Shown here one piece after another: positions 19,740 through 34,300 of a stretch of 64,000 nt of DNA (position 1 is the first letter of the stretch; the number at the start of each line of letters is the position of its first letter). The stretch is from Hemileia vastatrix. Taxonomy: Eukaryota > Basidiomycota > Pucciniomycetes > Pucciniales > Zaghouaniaceae. A program made the position numbers and the translations under genes. Location of the stretch: assembly GCA_030280995.1 (NCBI GenBank), contig JASXTE010000010.1, forward strand, positions 23,444,823 through 23,508,822, written 5' to 3'. The notes beneath the pieces are model-generated. The model had not been told where the DNA came from. It saw only the letters and a program-made list of their open reading frames with translations, and did no database searches.

Positions 19740-20755
19740 TCACAAAAGAACAGGCCCCCCAGAGGCTTCTACTACTGCATGCATCCTTTGTGGCATAGAC
19801 TTGATAAAATTCTTTAAAATGTTGGCTGGAAAGTCCTCCCAAGCTACATGTAAGGCTCTTTTCATTTCTTCTTTAATTTTTGGGTTATAAAACTGATGGA
19901 TTTTTCTCTTCATTTCTTTCCACAGATTCTTGATTGGATTCAAATCAGGTGATCAGTCTTGGCAGGCCATTTTATTTTCTTCAAGCCCACTAGATCATAA
20001 AAAGATTGAGACTTCTTAGATGTGTGGATAGGGGTGTTGTCCTCCATTAGAAGAAGCTTGTGGTGAGGGTCATTTTCTTCCATAAATGGTATGAGGGACC
20101 TGTGGTACACTTCTATCATTGTGTTTGATGTTTGATTTTGTAAAGAGAGAAGAAAAAGGGGGGATTTTGTAGTGTTGAAAAAGCCCCCCAAAACATGATA
20201 GATAATTGACCACTTTGAAACGTGATTTGTAGACATTTGGGAATAAATTTTTCAGATTTAGTGTGCCCAACATATTTTGTTTCTAAAGCTTTTCTGATTT
20301 AAAAGGAGGTCTCATAAGTCCAAATCACCTTTTTCCAATCACTAACAGTCCAGAAAAGGTTCTGGAAAGAAAAATCAAGGTGATTGTTGCAATGAATAAG
20401 GCCCACAAAGGGTTTTTTGGCAGAATTCTCTTCCAGAGACCCAATTCATGAGCATGATTTCAGATAATATGAGGCAATATAGTTTTAGTAAGTAAGTCAG
20501 ATATCTGAGATTCTTTGACCTCTTGGTTTTTCTTGAGGACCAGTGCTAATTGCCTCAGATCACAGGCAGTCATCTTGCATGGGGATCCACTACATGCTGA
20601 AGTTTTGATGGTACTCTGGGCTGAATATCTTTCAAGGACTGAGCCAACTGTGGAACCTGGGAGGGGGATATGGCAGGAAATAAGTAGCTTGTTGCAGCCC
20701 CCAATTTAAATTCCAACAATGATTCCTTTTATTTCCTCAGTTATATTTGGCTTTT
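19740..20755 (-). pseudogene. Tc1-like transposase, copy B (degenerate)
   Basis: From about 20755 leftwards the N-terminal piece resembles copy A (EEIKGIIVGI). The middle frame at 19940-20236 carries a GGFF segment and then KLLLMEDNTPIHTSK, the second catalytic Asp region. The third region, DHL then NPIKNLWKEMKRKI, lies across a frame change at about 19940, and the protein ends MHAVVEASGGPVLL. The catalytic core is better preserved than in copy A, but frame changes and stops remain. Confidence 0.78.
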
Positions 20756-23271
20756 TTTTATATTTTTTACAGTCTCACCCAACAAGGGGCATTAAGGATA
20801 GATGAAGATAGTAAGATTATTTACAAGTTTATTGTGGAAAATTACAATGAGTAGAAGATGGACATTGAAATAAGGATTAATAGGATATTTATTGGGTAAG
20901 AGTAAGGTTATTAGGACATATTTGAGTTTTTTTTTGGTAAAAAAGCTACTTGTGAGATGATTGGGGAAGTAGAAAATAAAGCAGATGTGGTAAATTAAAT
21001 TTTGTGCTCCCTGGAAGCATTAAAAAGATCTTTACATGACTCCAATTGAGCAGGGCGAAAGAGCAATACACGTTCAGGAGTGTCATGAGCATTGAGGGAG
21101 CACATGAGGAATAATGGAGAGTCAGAGGCTTTAAATTTGAAAAGTTATTTTTTGAGGGGAGAGTGACATGAGTGGCACTGCTTGAAAGCAGTAGCTTGTT
21201 CTCTGAGAAGGGAGGAGAGTCTACTTAGAATGAGATTTGGGTTGAGTTTGCCTCTCAATTTCCAGATGGTGTTATTGTTGGGGGGGTGAGAAGAAGAGAT
21301 TTAGAATAAGATTTCAAATGTGATTTCAAAGAAGAGATGGAGGGGAAAGGATGGTGAAAAATGGTGAAGGACTTAGGGGGAATTTGACTTGTGATTGGAA
21401 CCATTGGCTAGAGGGTGGACTACCACATTTTCCACGATTCCATTGTGACCTGGACACCAGTGAAACTTGAGTATGAGATTTGGGTTTGATTTTCATAGTA
21501 GGCCTATGGTGACAGCTATGGTCAGAAGAATAGATGAATTGGAAGTGTAGGGGGAGGGGGAAGTTAAAAGTTTGATCACTGCTTGGTTGTCAGTGAGTAT
21601 TTCAAGTGACAGGTAGAGTGTGATGAAAAGGTTATTGAGAAAAAGTGAGATACCTAAAAGGATCCCCACTAGTTCTGTTTCAAAAACTGAGAGAAGATGG
21701 AAATCTCCTAGTCTTACAACATGAGAGAGATTTTTACCAGGGTCAAAAGCATCTTTGAGCTCCCTCTTGGGATCTAGATCCATCAGTGTAAATAAAGTAG
21801 GAGGAAAGAAGGGGAGTGAGTAAATTGAAATGGATCTCCACACAGGCTTCCTGTTTGGTAAGTCCTATGAGGCCTTGAAAAATGTGGGAGGATAAATGGG
21901 TTTCTGATGTCAAAACTGTTTAGAGGAAAGGAGGAGGGGAAAGGGTTCAAGGATGAGAGATGATGTAGCTTGTGAGGGTGAATTTTGGGGAGAGGTCAGT
22001 GGACAGAAGTTTTGGAAAGGCATGCCATTGGTCTGGAGGAGGGAGTAGTGAGAAGGTCAGCCCATGCACAACTTGTGACTAGGTCAAGTATCTGTTTTCA
22101 GGGGAGGGAAAATGAGACATGTAATAAAAGAGTAATTGGGGTAGAAAAAAAACATCCTAAAGCCCTGTGCATGGCTTTGTTGTCAACCACTTTCAGGAGT
22201 CTTATTGTAGGTGTGTTCTTTTTTGGGGTGTGCCACACAATTACAACATAATCTGTGCACAAGTGAATAAGGGAAGTGATAAGGGCTTTATATTGTTTTA
22301 AGGGGATACCCCACCCTGTGGATTACAGCTGCAGATTAAAATACAGAGGGAGAAAATTCACTGCCGTTGGATTTGAATAAGAGTGTGGGATCCGAAAGGA
22401 CCCCTGGACATTTGAGGTTGGAGGATGGAGGGAGGCAGAAGACATCAAAGAGGAGAGTAGGAGGAGATTTGAGGAGGGATGGATGCTTGGTTAGCATGAT
22501 CCATTTTGTTTTAAAGAAATCAACTACAGCCACACGTTTTCCTCCCCAGGAGACAGCCTCTGATCATAGCTGGGAAAAGTTCTTAACCACCACATCTGGA
22601 TCTTTGTAAGCAGAAAGGTACATGACATTGTCAATGTATCTTTGCACTAGAGAAGAAGGCGAAAGGGAGGGGAGACAAAGCAGGTCAGCACTATAGGGAA
22701 CTTAGAGTAAGAGGGAAAGGGGAGACCCTTTGGGGAAAAGGAGGAGGGAGATTCATAGGATGAGAAAGCAATTCTGGTCTTCAATCCTTCTAGGGAGTTG
22801 ATTGTTATTTTGTTAAGGTTGTTAGGGAGGGGGGGAGAGTGGAGAATGGCTGAGAGGCGGGTGAGGTTGACTGAAGGAAAGTCCCCCTTGACATCAAGGG
22901 AGAGGGTTCCAAAATCTTTACCTTTCCACCATTGATCTTTAGTCCATGTGGGAAGGTGGAGTAAGGCATCAGAGGTGCTTCTGAATGGGTGGCCTCCATA
23001 ATGATTTTATGTGAGTAGGTTGTTGGATTCTAAAAGGAATGACAGACATTTGGTCAACAGAGAATCCAACAACTTACCCATAGTGCTGAAGAGCACTATG
23101 GGGCAGTATAATCTGGACAGTTGGGTTTGGGGATGATGACTGTTTTAGCTTCTTTCCAGATGTTTGGGTAATGCCCTGAAGAAAGGCAGATTTGGAAGAT
23201 TGGGTAAAGGATGGCTGTGACAGCTTGTGGGTTACAGTGAAGTAAGTTGTTGGGAATGCCATCAGGGCTGG
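20756..23271 (-). pseudogene. Tad1-like LINE, RT and RNase H (3' part)
   Basis: The complement ends in an A-rich tail next to the Tc1 N-terminus (about 20751-20770), as LINEs do. Reading leftwards from 23271, RT pieces include DGIPNNLL, WKEAKTVIIPKPN and later RYIDNVMYLSA, where the usual F/YADD box has become YIDN. An RNase H-like segment at 21493-21843 has ELVGILLG and LTDNQAVIKLL. Frame changes and stops are common. The 5' portion continues at 47472, after the inserted Ty3 element. Confidence 0.72.
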
Positions 23272-24552
23272 TATCGGCCAGTCGTCTAGAAGGAAAAGAA
23301 GGAGAAGGAAGATAGAAAGGAGGAAGGCAAGATAAAATAAAAAGGTAAAATAATACTAATAAAAATATATGTATTTTAAAAGAGAAGGCAACGAGACTTG
23401 CTTGGGAACTTTGACAAATAGTAAGGGTCTTTAAATTATAATATATTTATTTATGTAAGAATTATTTTCAATGTGCAGTGAACACTATTATTACTAATAG
23501 ACTTATTGCAACCTGTAGTTATTTATATATAATTTTGATTAGAATTTATAGTACTAATAAAAATAATAATAAATGTAATATATTAAAAAAATATGTTTAA
23601 ATGATGAGTGTATAATAAGTGATAGAGCTACAGGAGGTTTCCCAAGGCCCTTATATATGCAAGGGGCCCTCTGAAGCGCCACAAGAAATTATATCCTATA
23701 AAAAATAAGATAAGAAATAATTAATAGTTAAAATTAAGTGTACCAAATCTGTAAGGGAAAAATATAAAACAATTAATTAAAAAATAAGTAAGAGCCCAAA
23801 AAATCCACCAATTTAACCCCAAACAAATCTTTAAAATAAGTGAGTAATTAAATAAGATTGAAACACTTGAAGTATTAAATAATTCAATTTATAACACATT
23901 TGATAATAGCCCATTTTAAGTGAGACATAAAAATTAAACTATTTTAATAAAATAATTAGTGTAATTAATTAATTAAGTGTGGAACATAAGATATTAATTA
24001 ATATAACCCATTTTATTAGTGTAAGAATTAAATTAGGTTAAAAAAATTTATTAATTTAATATTATTACTAAATTTTAGAATACAATATTAGTAATTAATT
24101 AAATAAAATGTTTTGACTAATTTAATACCTTTATGACATAATTATGAGTCAAAAAAGTGCTCAATATTCATAATTCATATGATATAAAAGTTTTATTTCA
24201 ATACTTTAATTTAATTTATTTATTTAATTATATTATAAGTTAATATTTTGATTTTTAACTATAATATATTTAATATATTAATTAATAATTTATAAGTATT
24301 AAATACATGAAAAATGCGCCAACATTTTATAGAATATAAAGTATTTAATGAGTTTTAGTTGCATCTATAATTTATTTAATAATAAATTTAATATAACCCT
24401 TATTTTAGTTATATTATAATACAATTGTTATATAATTTTATTATGCAATATAATATTAATTTATATACATAAAATGCATAATTTTTTGCCCTCATTAAGC
24501 TCTAATAGATTAACATACAATTTTCTGGGCTCCTGGTATAGCCTGGCTGACA
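23272..24552 (-). repeat. Outer Ty3 element, 3' LTR (1,281 bp)
   Basis: It runs from TATCGGCCAGTCGTCTAG to TAGCCTGGCTGACA on the + strand. It matches the split right LTR over its length. The complement of AGTGAGGGAG-type purines, the polypurine tract, follows at about 24553-24563. Confidence 0.88.
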
Positions 24553-24586
24553 CTCCCTCACTCTAAAAAAAACAATAAAAAAAATG

Positions 24587-27213
24587 CTAAGTTTTTTTCT
24601 TTTTGTACTTCTTTAACAGAGTAGGAAGATTTGAAATCTCCTTGCCAGGTATCCATGCATCATGTTCAGATGATTTGTTCTTATATATCAATAAATATTC
24701 AGTACCACTTTCAGAAGTGATAATTCTATCATTGAGAATTTTATCAATTTCTGCAGTCTCTGTGACTTCCTGAGGGTTTTTCTTAGGTCTTCCCCTTCTT
24801 TTTGGAAATAAGTCATTTTTGGAAGTATAAGGCTTAATCAAAGAAATGGGAAAAACAGGATGTTTTCTATCATATGGAGAATACAATACAACTTCTACTG
24901 CATTATCTCCAACAATTCTTTTAACAACAAATGGTCCTACAAAATGATCTTTTAATTTTTTGTTACCTTGTAAATTGAGATGGAGAGTAGATATCAAAAC
25001 TTCATCACCCTTGTTAAATGTGTATTCCTTATGGGATTTATCCTGTTTTTTCTTTTCATATTCATATGCTTTTTCAATAAAGCTTTGAGCATGTTTTCTG
25101 CATAGCTGTTGCATTTGCATAAAGGATTTTACACCAGGGTGTAGTTCCAACTTAGGTAATTTATTATTGAGAATCTGAGCAGGAGTATTTGGGACATAGC
25201 CTAACCAAAGCTCAAAAGGCTTTTTCTCAGTGACAGAATGAACAGTGCTATTATATGCAAATTCAAGACCAGGCAATAGAGTGACCCAGTCTTGAGTAAA
25301 TCTGTCATTGTCTTTATGTTCTAAACAAAAGGCACAATACCTTCTAATCATATCTTCCAGAATTTGAATCATTCTTTCAGCTAGACCATCAGTCTGAGGA
25401 TGGTGAGCTGTAGACAACTTTAACTCACAGCCACAAATATCCATCAAAGAGGTCCAAAACTCAGAAGTAAATTTTGGATCTCTATCAGAGATAATGGCTC
25501 TTGGAAAACCAATAATATTGAACATGTAAGACCACCATAAGAAAGCTAATTCTTTTGTGGATACATCTTTGTGGGTTGGAATAAATTTGCACATTTTTGT
25601 GAATCTATCTACTATTACCCAACAAGAGTTATAGCTGTCTTTACCTGCAACAGGAAGACCAGTGACAAAATCCATGTTAATTATTTGCCAAGGAGCATCA
25701 GGTGCTTCAATATGTTGTAATAACCCTGCTCTTTTACCTGTCAACCTTTTAGATTTTTGGCAGGAAACACAAGATTCAACATATAATTTTGTGTCTTCAG
25801 ACATATTAGCCCACCAAGCAGTGTTTTTGATTCTAATCAATGTTTTTTCAAGATAAAAATGACCAGCTAATATGTCATCATGACAAAGTTTGAGGATAGT
25901 TTCTTTCAAAGAAGGAGGAATTACAATTACATTAGTAAGCTTTCTTCTATAATATATATAACCATCTTCAATAGAAAACTTTCCTTTAATCAAAGCGTAT
26001 TGATGCTTTTCAGGAAGAGTTTTAATCAATGCTTGAATTGAAGCATTCTTAGGATCATTTAAGATAGCAACTAATTTATTTAAATCAGAATCCTTATCAT
26101 ATGAATCCAGTATTAATTGCAATAACTCTTCTTCCATATCAACTATAAATATACCTTGGATATGAACAGTATCATCTTCAGGTACATAAGCAGGATTTGA
26201 TTCATTATTTGGCAGAGGCAATCTGGACAGCATATCAACATTTGAGTGAAAATTTCCAGCCCTATGAATAATTTTCATCCATCCTCTGTATTCTTGAACA
26301 GCAAGTTGCCACCTGAACATATGTCTATTAGGTGTTTTCAGGTTTAAGAGGGACTTTACAGCACTACAGTCAGTTACAAATTCAAACTTTTGGTCATATA
26401 GATAGTAATGAAGCTTCTCAAGAGCCCAAAAAACTTCTAAGCACTCTAATTGAGTGGCACCATATTTCAATTCACTATTTCTCAAGGTTCTTGAAATATA
26501 ACAAATTAAAACCTCTGAGGATTTACCATTAATAATTTGTTTCTGGTGAAGGGCAGCACCCAGACCAACAAAGCTAGCATCTGTATACAGGAAAAATGGT
26601 TTGTTAAAATCCAGAAGAGCTAAGATAGGGGCTGTCATTAAGCAACATTTTAATGTATCAAAAGCTTTTTGATAGTCAATATTCCAGATGAATGCAACAT
26701 CTTTCCTAGATAGTTTGGTAAGAGGCAAGGCTATGACCTGATAGTTTTTAATATATTGTCTATAATAGCCACACATACCCAAAAAACTTTGAATTTCTCT
26801 TACAGAAGTTGGTGCCTTCACATTTCAAATTGCAGCAACTTTGTTGTGGTCTACACAAATTTGTAGGCCTGACACAACATGGCCAAGGACTTTCAAAGAT
26901 TGAAAACCAAATTTACACTTTTTCAAGGACAAGGTCATATTGATTTCATTCATTTTTTGGAAAAACCTATTTAAATGAACCATATGTTCATCAAAAGTTT
27001 TAGAAAAAACTATGATATCATCAATATACACCATGAGACATCCCTCAATTATTTTCTGATGGAAAGTGTCATGCATGACTTTTTGAAAAACTGAAGGGGA
27101 ATTTTTAGGGCCAAATGGCATTCTAACATACTTATATATTCCCATATGAGTAGCAATAAGCAAAAAAATTTGAGAATTTTTTTCAACAGGAACTTGATGA
27201 TACCCTTTATTTC
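24587..27213 (-). pseudogene. pol: Outer Ty3 pol: RT, RNase H, integrase, chromodomain
   Basis: Two frames (26825-27163 and 24587-26821) are separated by one TGA at 26822-26824. RT keeps VYIDDIIVFS, RNase H LYTDAS and LECLEVFWALE, integrase NMDFVTGLP, ISDRDPKF and AERMIQ. An AT-hook (RRGRPKK) and a chromodomain at the C-terminus match the intact inner copy closely. The 5' end at 27213 is cut by the inner element; the gene resumes at 36417 after the ATTTC duplication. Confidence 0.88.
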
Positions 27214-28358
27214 TGTCGGCTGGTCGTCTAGAAGAAGGAGAAAAGAGAATAGGGAATGAGAGGAGGAGCAGGAGGAAAGGAGTATAGGCAATAAAAAAAA
27301 TAAAATCTAATAAAATTATTTAATTTATTGAGAGAAAGGCAACGACGAGTGAGCTGAGAAGAAATAACAATTTGGTTTTATAAATATTAATATTATTTAA
27401 GTAAGAATTCTGCGCGGCAACCAATATAATTACTATCAGACTTAAAGCAACCTTTAAATTGTTATATAAAATTTTAATTAGAATTTTATTACTAATAAAA
27501 AGAATATAAACGTAATATAAAAATTGTATTTAAATTGTTGAGTGTATAATAAGTGATAAGGCTACAGGGGATTATCCAAGGCCCTTTTATAGGCAATGGG
27601 TCCTCTGAAGCGCTACTATATCAGTAAATACAATGATTAGAAAGAAATAAAACAAATATATCAAAAAGAGTAAATGAAACATAACAATATAGAGAAAAAC
27701 ATGAAACAGTTAATTAAAAGCCCAATTAAGAATCCAATTTCCCCGCCATTAATCCCCAAATCAGTAAGTGACAATAGTAAATAACTAAACAAGAGTGGAA
27801 ACATAGGAACTATGAGAAATATAATTCCCAACAGATGGTCCATCCTGATTAGAGAACATTTTAAGTGAAACAAAAATAATTTGACGCAACAAAACAATCA
27901 ATTAATCTCAATTTAGTTCAAATTAATTTATTTGTTTTTTTCTAACACAATTAAGGGTCAAAAGAAGCGTCCTTAATAATTGTTTAGTGTCATATGAGAG
28001 GTATTAGTTAATATATAAATTTAAGTAATTAATTTAAATATATTATAAATCAAATTTACACTTGTAATTATAATATATGTTTTTTTTTTAATTAATCAAA
28101 TATAAATTTATAATTATTAAATATATAAAAATGCGCCATTACTTTTAGAATATATTATATTATGCTCAATTTAATTGTATATAAAAATATATATAACCAA
28201 TAAATTTAATGTAACATTTGTATATAATAAAATTCTTATATAATTTCATTATGTAATAAAATATTAAGTTATATTCATTAAATACAAGTTTTACCCACTC
28301 TTTAAGGTTTTATAATTTATATATCATTTACTGGACTCCTGGAATAGCCTGGCTGACA
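27214..28358 (-). repeat. Inner Ty3 element, 3' LTR
   Basis: TGTCGGCTGGTCGTCTAG to CCTGGCTGACA on the + strand, so in the sense direction it starts TGTCAGCC and ends CCGACA. The purine tract next to it on the sense strand is AGAGTGAGGGAG (28359-28370). Confidence 0.95.
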
Positions 28359-28399
28359 CTCCCTCACTCTAAAAAAAACAATAAAAAAAAAAAAAAATG

Positions 28400-31300
28400 C
28401 TAAGATTTTTTCTTTTTGTATTTTTTCAACAGAGCAGGCAGATTTGAAATTTCTTTGCCAGGTATCCATGCATCATGTTCAGATGATTTGTTCTTATATC
28501 TCAATAAATATTCAGTACCTCTTTCAGAAGTGATAATTCTATCATTGAGAATTTTATCAATTTCTGCTGTTTCTGTGACTTCCTGAGGGTTCTTCTTAGG
28601 TCTTCCTCTTCTTTTTGGAAATAAGTCACTGTTGGAAGTATAAGGTTTAAGCAAAGAAATGGGAAAGACAGGATGTTTCCTATCATATGGAGAATACAAT
28701 ACAACTTCTACTGCATTATCACCAACCATTCTTTTAACAACAAATGGTCCTACAAAAGGATCTTTTAATTTGTGGTTACCTTGTAAATTGAAATGGACAG
28801 TAGAGATCAACACTTCATCACCCTTGTTAAATGTGTATTCTTTATGGGATTTATCCCATCTTTTCTTTTCATATTCAAATGCTTTATCAATACAACTCTG
28901 AGCATGTTTTCTGCATAGCTGTTGCATTTGCATAAAAGATTTTACACCAGGATGTAGTTCCAACTTAGGTAATTTATTATTGAGAATCTGAGCAGGAGTG
29001 TTTGGGACATAACCTAACCAAAGCTCAAAAGGCTTTTTCTCAGTGACAGAATGAACAGTGCTATTATATGCAAATTCAAGACCAGGCAAAAGAGTGACCC
29101 AATCATGAGTAAATCTGTCATTGTCTTTATATTCTAAACCAAAGGCACAATACCTTCTAATCATATCTTCCAGAGTTTGAATCATTCTTTCAGCTAGACC
29201 ATCAGTTTGAGGATGGTGAGCTGTAGACAATTTTAACTCACAGCCACAAATATCCATCAAAGAGGTCCAAAACTCAGAAGTGAATTTTGGATCCCTATCA
29301 GAGATAATGGCTTTTGGAAAACCAATAATATTAAACATGTAAGACCACCATAAGAAAGCTAATTCCTTGGTGGATACATCTTTGTGGGTTGGAATAAATT
29401 TGCACATTTTTGTGAATCTATCAACTATTACCCAACAAGAGTTAAAGCTGTCTTTACCTGCAACAGGAAGACCAGTGACAAAATCCATATTAATGATTTG
29501 CCAGGGAGCACTAGGTGCTTCAATATGTTGTAACAACCCTGCTCTTTTACCTGTTAACCTTTTAGATTTTTGGCAGGAATCACAAGATTCAACATATAAT
29601 TTTTTGTCTTCAGACATATTAGCCCACCATGCAGTGTTTTTGATTCTAATCAATGTTTTTTCAAGATCAAAATGTCCAGCTAATATGTCATCATGACAAA
29701 GTTTGAGGATAGTTTCTTTCATTGAAGGAGGAATAACAATTACATTGGTAAGCTTCCTTCTATAATAAATATAACCATCTTCAATAGAAAACTTTCCTTT
29801 ATTTAAGGCATTTTGGTATTTTGCAGGAAGAGTTTTTATTAACGCTTGAATTGAAGCATTCTTAGGATCATTCAAAATAGTAACTAATTTATTTAAGTCA
29901 GAATCTTTATCATATGAATCCAGTATTAACTGTAATAACTCTTCTTCCATATCAACTATAAATATACCATGTATATGAACAGTGTCATCCTCAGGTACAT
30001 AAGCAGGATTGGAGTCATTATTTGGCAAAGGCAATCTGGAGAGCATATCAACATTAGAGTGAACATTTCCAGCTCTGTGTATAATAGTCATCCTTCCTCT
30101 GTATTCCTGAACAGCAAGTTGCCACCTGAACATATGTCTGTTAGGTGTTTTGAGGTTTAAGAGAGATTTCACAGCACTACAGTCAGTTACCAACTCAAAT
30201 TTTTGGTCATCCAAGTAGTAATGAAGTTTCTCAAGAGCCCAAACAACTGCTAAGCACTCCAATTGAGTGGCACCATATTTCAATTCACTATTTCTTAAGG
30301 TTCTTGAAATATAACAAATTACAACCTCTGAGGATTTATCATTAATAATTTGCTTTTGGTGAAGGGCAGCACCCAGACCAATAAAGCTTGCATCTGTATA
30401 AAGTACAAATGGCTTGTTAAAATCTGGGAGAGCCAATATAGGGGCTGACATTAAGCAATTTTTCAATGTATTAAAAGCTTTTTGACAGTCATCATTCCAG
30501 AGAAAAGCAACATCTTTTCTGGTTAGTTTTGTAAGAGGCAAAGCTATGACCTGATAATTTTTAATATATTGTCTATAATAGCCACACATACCCAAAAAAC
30601 TTTGGATTTCTCTTACAGAAGTTGGTGCTTTCACATTTTGAATGGCAGCAACTTTATTATGGTCTACACAAATTTGTAAGCCTGACACAACATGGCCAAG
30701 GACTTTCAAAGATTGAAAACCAAATTTACACTTTTTTAAAGATAAGGTCATATTGATTTCATCCATTTTTTGGAAAACTCTATTTAAGTGAATCATATGT
30801 TCATCAAAAGTTTTAGAAAAAACAATAATATCATCAATATAAACCATGAGCCAACCTTCAATAATTTCTTGATGGAAAGTGTTATCCATGACTTTTTGGA
30901 AAACTGAAGGAGCATTTTTAGGGCCAAATGGCATCCTAACATACTTATATATTCCCATATGAGTAGCAATAAGCAAAAAATTTTGAGAATTTTTCTCAAC
31001 TGGAACTTGATGATAACCTTTATTACCATCCAGACAACTAATAAATTTTGCACCTTGCAAGGTAGCATGTATTGAATTAATTCTGGGTAAAGGATAAATA
31101 TCATCAACAGTATAAGTATTTAAAGCTCTGTAATCTCCACATAATCTAGCTTTATCTTTTTCATAAGAAATTAAGACTGGGGAGATGACACAATATTTGG
31201 GGGTGACATCCACTTTTTCAATGATATTCATTTTCAATAATGTTTCAATATTATCTTCAATATCTTTTCTTTTTGATGGAGAAGCAGGATATGGTTTTTT

Positions 31301-34300
31301 CTTAAGGGAAGGAGGAATATCACTCAAATTACAGGATAAGGTAATTTTCATCTCTTCCTGAACAATTCCCAAGACATGAGAACCATGAGCAAAAGCCATA
31401 GGGAAAGAGGTAATAGAGGCAACAATAGAATCCTTTTGTTCATTAGTCAAATGATCACCAAAAGAAGCGGTATTTATTTCATGTAATAAATCATCCATTT
31501 CAGTTGTTGTTCTACCTTTACATTGGGTCAGTGAGTTACAAGATTTTAACAAATGCCCAGAAGGTTTAGGAGAAGAAATTTTGAATTTTCTTTTCCCATT
31601 CATTCCTAAGGTAAAGCAATTATTTGCTGGGTCCAGTTTCACACCAAACATGGTTAAAATATCATTTCCCATAATAAACCAATTGCTCAAATTATCATTT
31701 TTCATGACAACAAACTCACAAATAGCTCTGACAAAACCACCATTATATTTGAAGAATACAGAGGTTTTGTATTTGCCAATAGGGAATAAGGTAGAACCAT
31801 ACCCTCTCCATTTTTCAGAAGTTATAGGCAATAATTTACTCAAATATTCCTTATCCACTGAAGCCAAAGCTTTTTCAGATACTACACTTCCTCCAGCACC
31901 AGAATCAAGAACTACATCAACATTTTTACCATTAATGATAACAGGTGCTTTTAAAGGGGATATAGGAATAGAATTGTTAGTAATATCTTTAATTATCTCA
32001 GCATTTTCTACTGAAGATAAATTCAATACACAATCTTCAGATATATTATTTAAATGATGGACATCATGTTCCAACATTAAAACATCTTTAACAGATTCAT
32101 TGTCATAGGAGATATTACTTTCACAGTCACTGGAAGAATTATTGACATCAAGTTCAAGTTCATCAGTGTCTTCATTTTGTTCAACAAGATGAATTTTCTT
32201 GTCACAAACATGACCCTTCTGCCACGGTTTGTTACATTTATAACAAGTATTTGTTGCATATTTTTTAGGTGCAACTGGGGCAGAGGGTTTACCAGATTTT
32301 TCTGGGAGCTTTATAGAAGGTTTATTCTGATCATTATAAGATTTACTAAGATAATTCTTTGGTTCATATCTATGGTTGAGTAGTACTTCATTACAGATAT
32401 TAATGAAAGAAGAATTTTCCCTTACATGCTCAGTTCTAGCCACAATCAAATCCCTAAGAGAATTTGGTAATTTATACAAAATTTTATCTCTCCAAATATC
32501 ATAATCCATCTTTGGATCAATTGCTCTAAGGATTTTAGTTATTTTCATCAGAAAAACAATGGGCTTTTCAACAGAGGAGGATACATATCTAGTATTCTCA
32601 TACAGTCTTTGCTGAGCTAACCTGAATTTTGAACCACCAAACTGATTTTCAATCAAGGATTTCCAATCATTCCATGTATAATGATTGTTATCTAAGAGGA
32701 CAGATTCATACCACATCAAGGCTACATTGGAAAATAAAGAAATTAGCTTAGAAACAATTTCCTCATCAGGTAGTTTATAAGATCTCTTTAAATTATCAAT
32801 TCTTTGGATAAAGTGTTGCCAATCAGAGGAAGAATCACCATCAAAGGTAGGATATTGGTCTAACTTAGGCCAATTTTTCTGACTACTGGGATGGTCCACT
32901 TTTTGGTTTGAATTATTCATTAGTAATAATTCCTGAAGTTTAGCCAGGTGTTCAGAAATTTCATTATTTACAGAAACAGCTGGTGCATGATTATCACAAG
33001 ATTTTTTGCTAGTAGCAAAAGATTTTACAGACTCATTGTCAGTTTGTTTAATGGTTGGAATATGAGGAAGAAAGGATGAACTTTGTTCAGGTTTTTTCCC
33101 TTTATTTTTATGCAGCTTACTGGCAGAAATCTCATTTAATTCATTATTGATGGTTAAGGTTGAGAACTTTTCCTGTAGGTCAGACACATAGTTTCTTATT
33201 CTTGGAATTTCAGACATCTGGTCATTCACTTTTGCAAGAGATAGAACATTTCTGTCCTCAGAAACTGAGTGTTTGGTACTTAGTGCATGGAAGTCATTCT
33301 TTAGTTTCTTCAACTCATTTTGTAGAGATTTTATTTCATTTTTGAAAGAATAATTTTCCTCAATAACGGGTTTCAATTCACTCAATGTTTTATGCAGACT
33401 GATATTTCTATCTGAGATAGCTCTATGGTCACTTCTTATTTGTTTTTGTTGACTAAGAACAATATTCAAGGTTTCTTTGATTTTTAAATAAGCTGTATCT
33501 TGTACAGAAGAACTCACTCTACATTGCAAGTGTAAATTATTTAATCTATCATTTTCATGGATTAACACATCTCTCACATGTTTGTCTTTCACAATATTAA
33601 AATCAAGGGTATCTTTCAAAATTTCCTCAGAAGTTTTTTCAATTAAGTTATAGATTTCAGGGGGAACAGAATCATTTTTAATTGCAAGAGAAGGATTAAT
33701 TAAAGATGTAGAAGTTAAATGTAAAGGTTCATCAAATGACAATTTGCTAATTACATCAATAGGGCTACTAGTTACAGGAAGCTGTCTTTTAACAGGTTTA
33801 ACTGTTCTTTCACCATGTTCAATAATATTACCTGCAGAAGAAGATTTATTAGAAAACATACCCAAGTGACTATCAACCAAATTACTTACCATGGCAGAGG
33901 AGGAAACTTCCCCTGGGACTGGGTTTGGGATTGTGCTTGGGCCTTCTTTCTCCTGCTTTGTTGGTAGGGATGAGGAGGTGGATGGAAATTGGGTGTTCTG
34001 GATGGGCCAGGCTGATGATGAGGAGGGTGTTGCACATTCTGCTGGTAGTGACTCATTAGATAATCCCATTTCCATTGCTCTACTTCCATAGTATTTGGAT
34101 TTTGGATGGTTGAGCTGGGTGGCTGTGAAGGTTGAGCCTGAAATTGAAGCTGATTGGGAGGCAATTGAGGAGGGGCCTGGGCCTGAATCTGGTTCCTGAG
34201 TTCTTGGACCTGATCCCACAATGTGTCTACCTTTGCTTTGTACGTCATATTTTCTGTCTTCAACTCTTTTATATGACTGGAGAGGTTGCTGATTTGTTGT

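Noticed and set aside
27661..27897. 78-codon frame repeated exactly at 35714-35950
   Set aside because: Both lie in the identical LTRs of the inner Ty3 element; the repetition comes from the LTRs and not from a gene.
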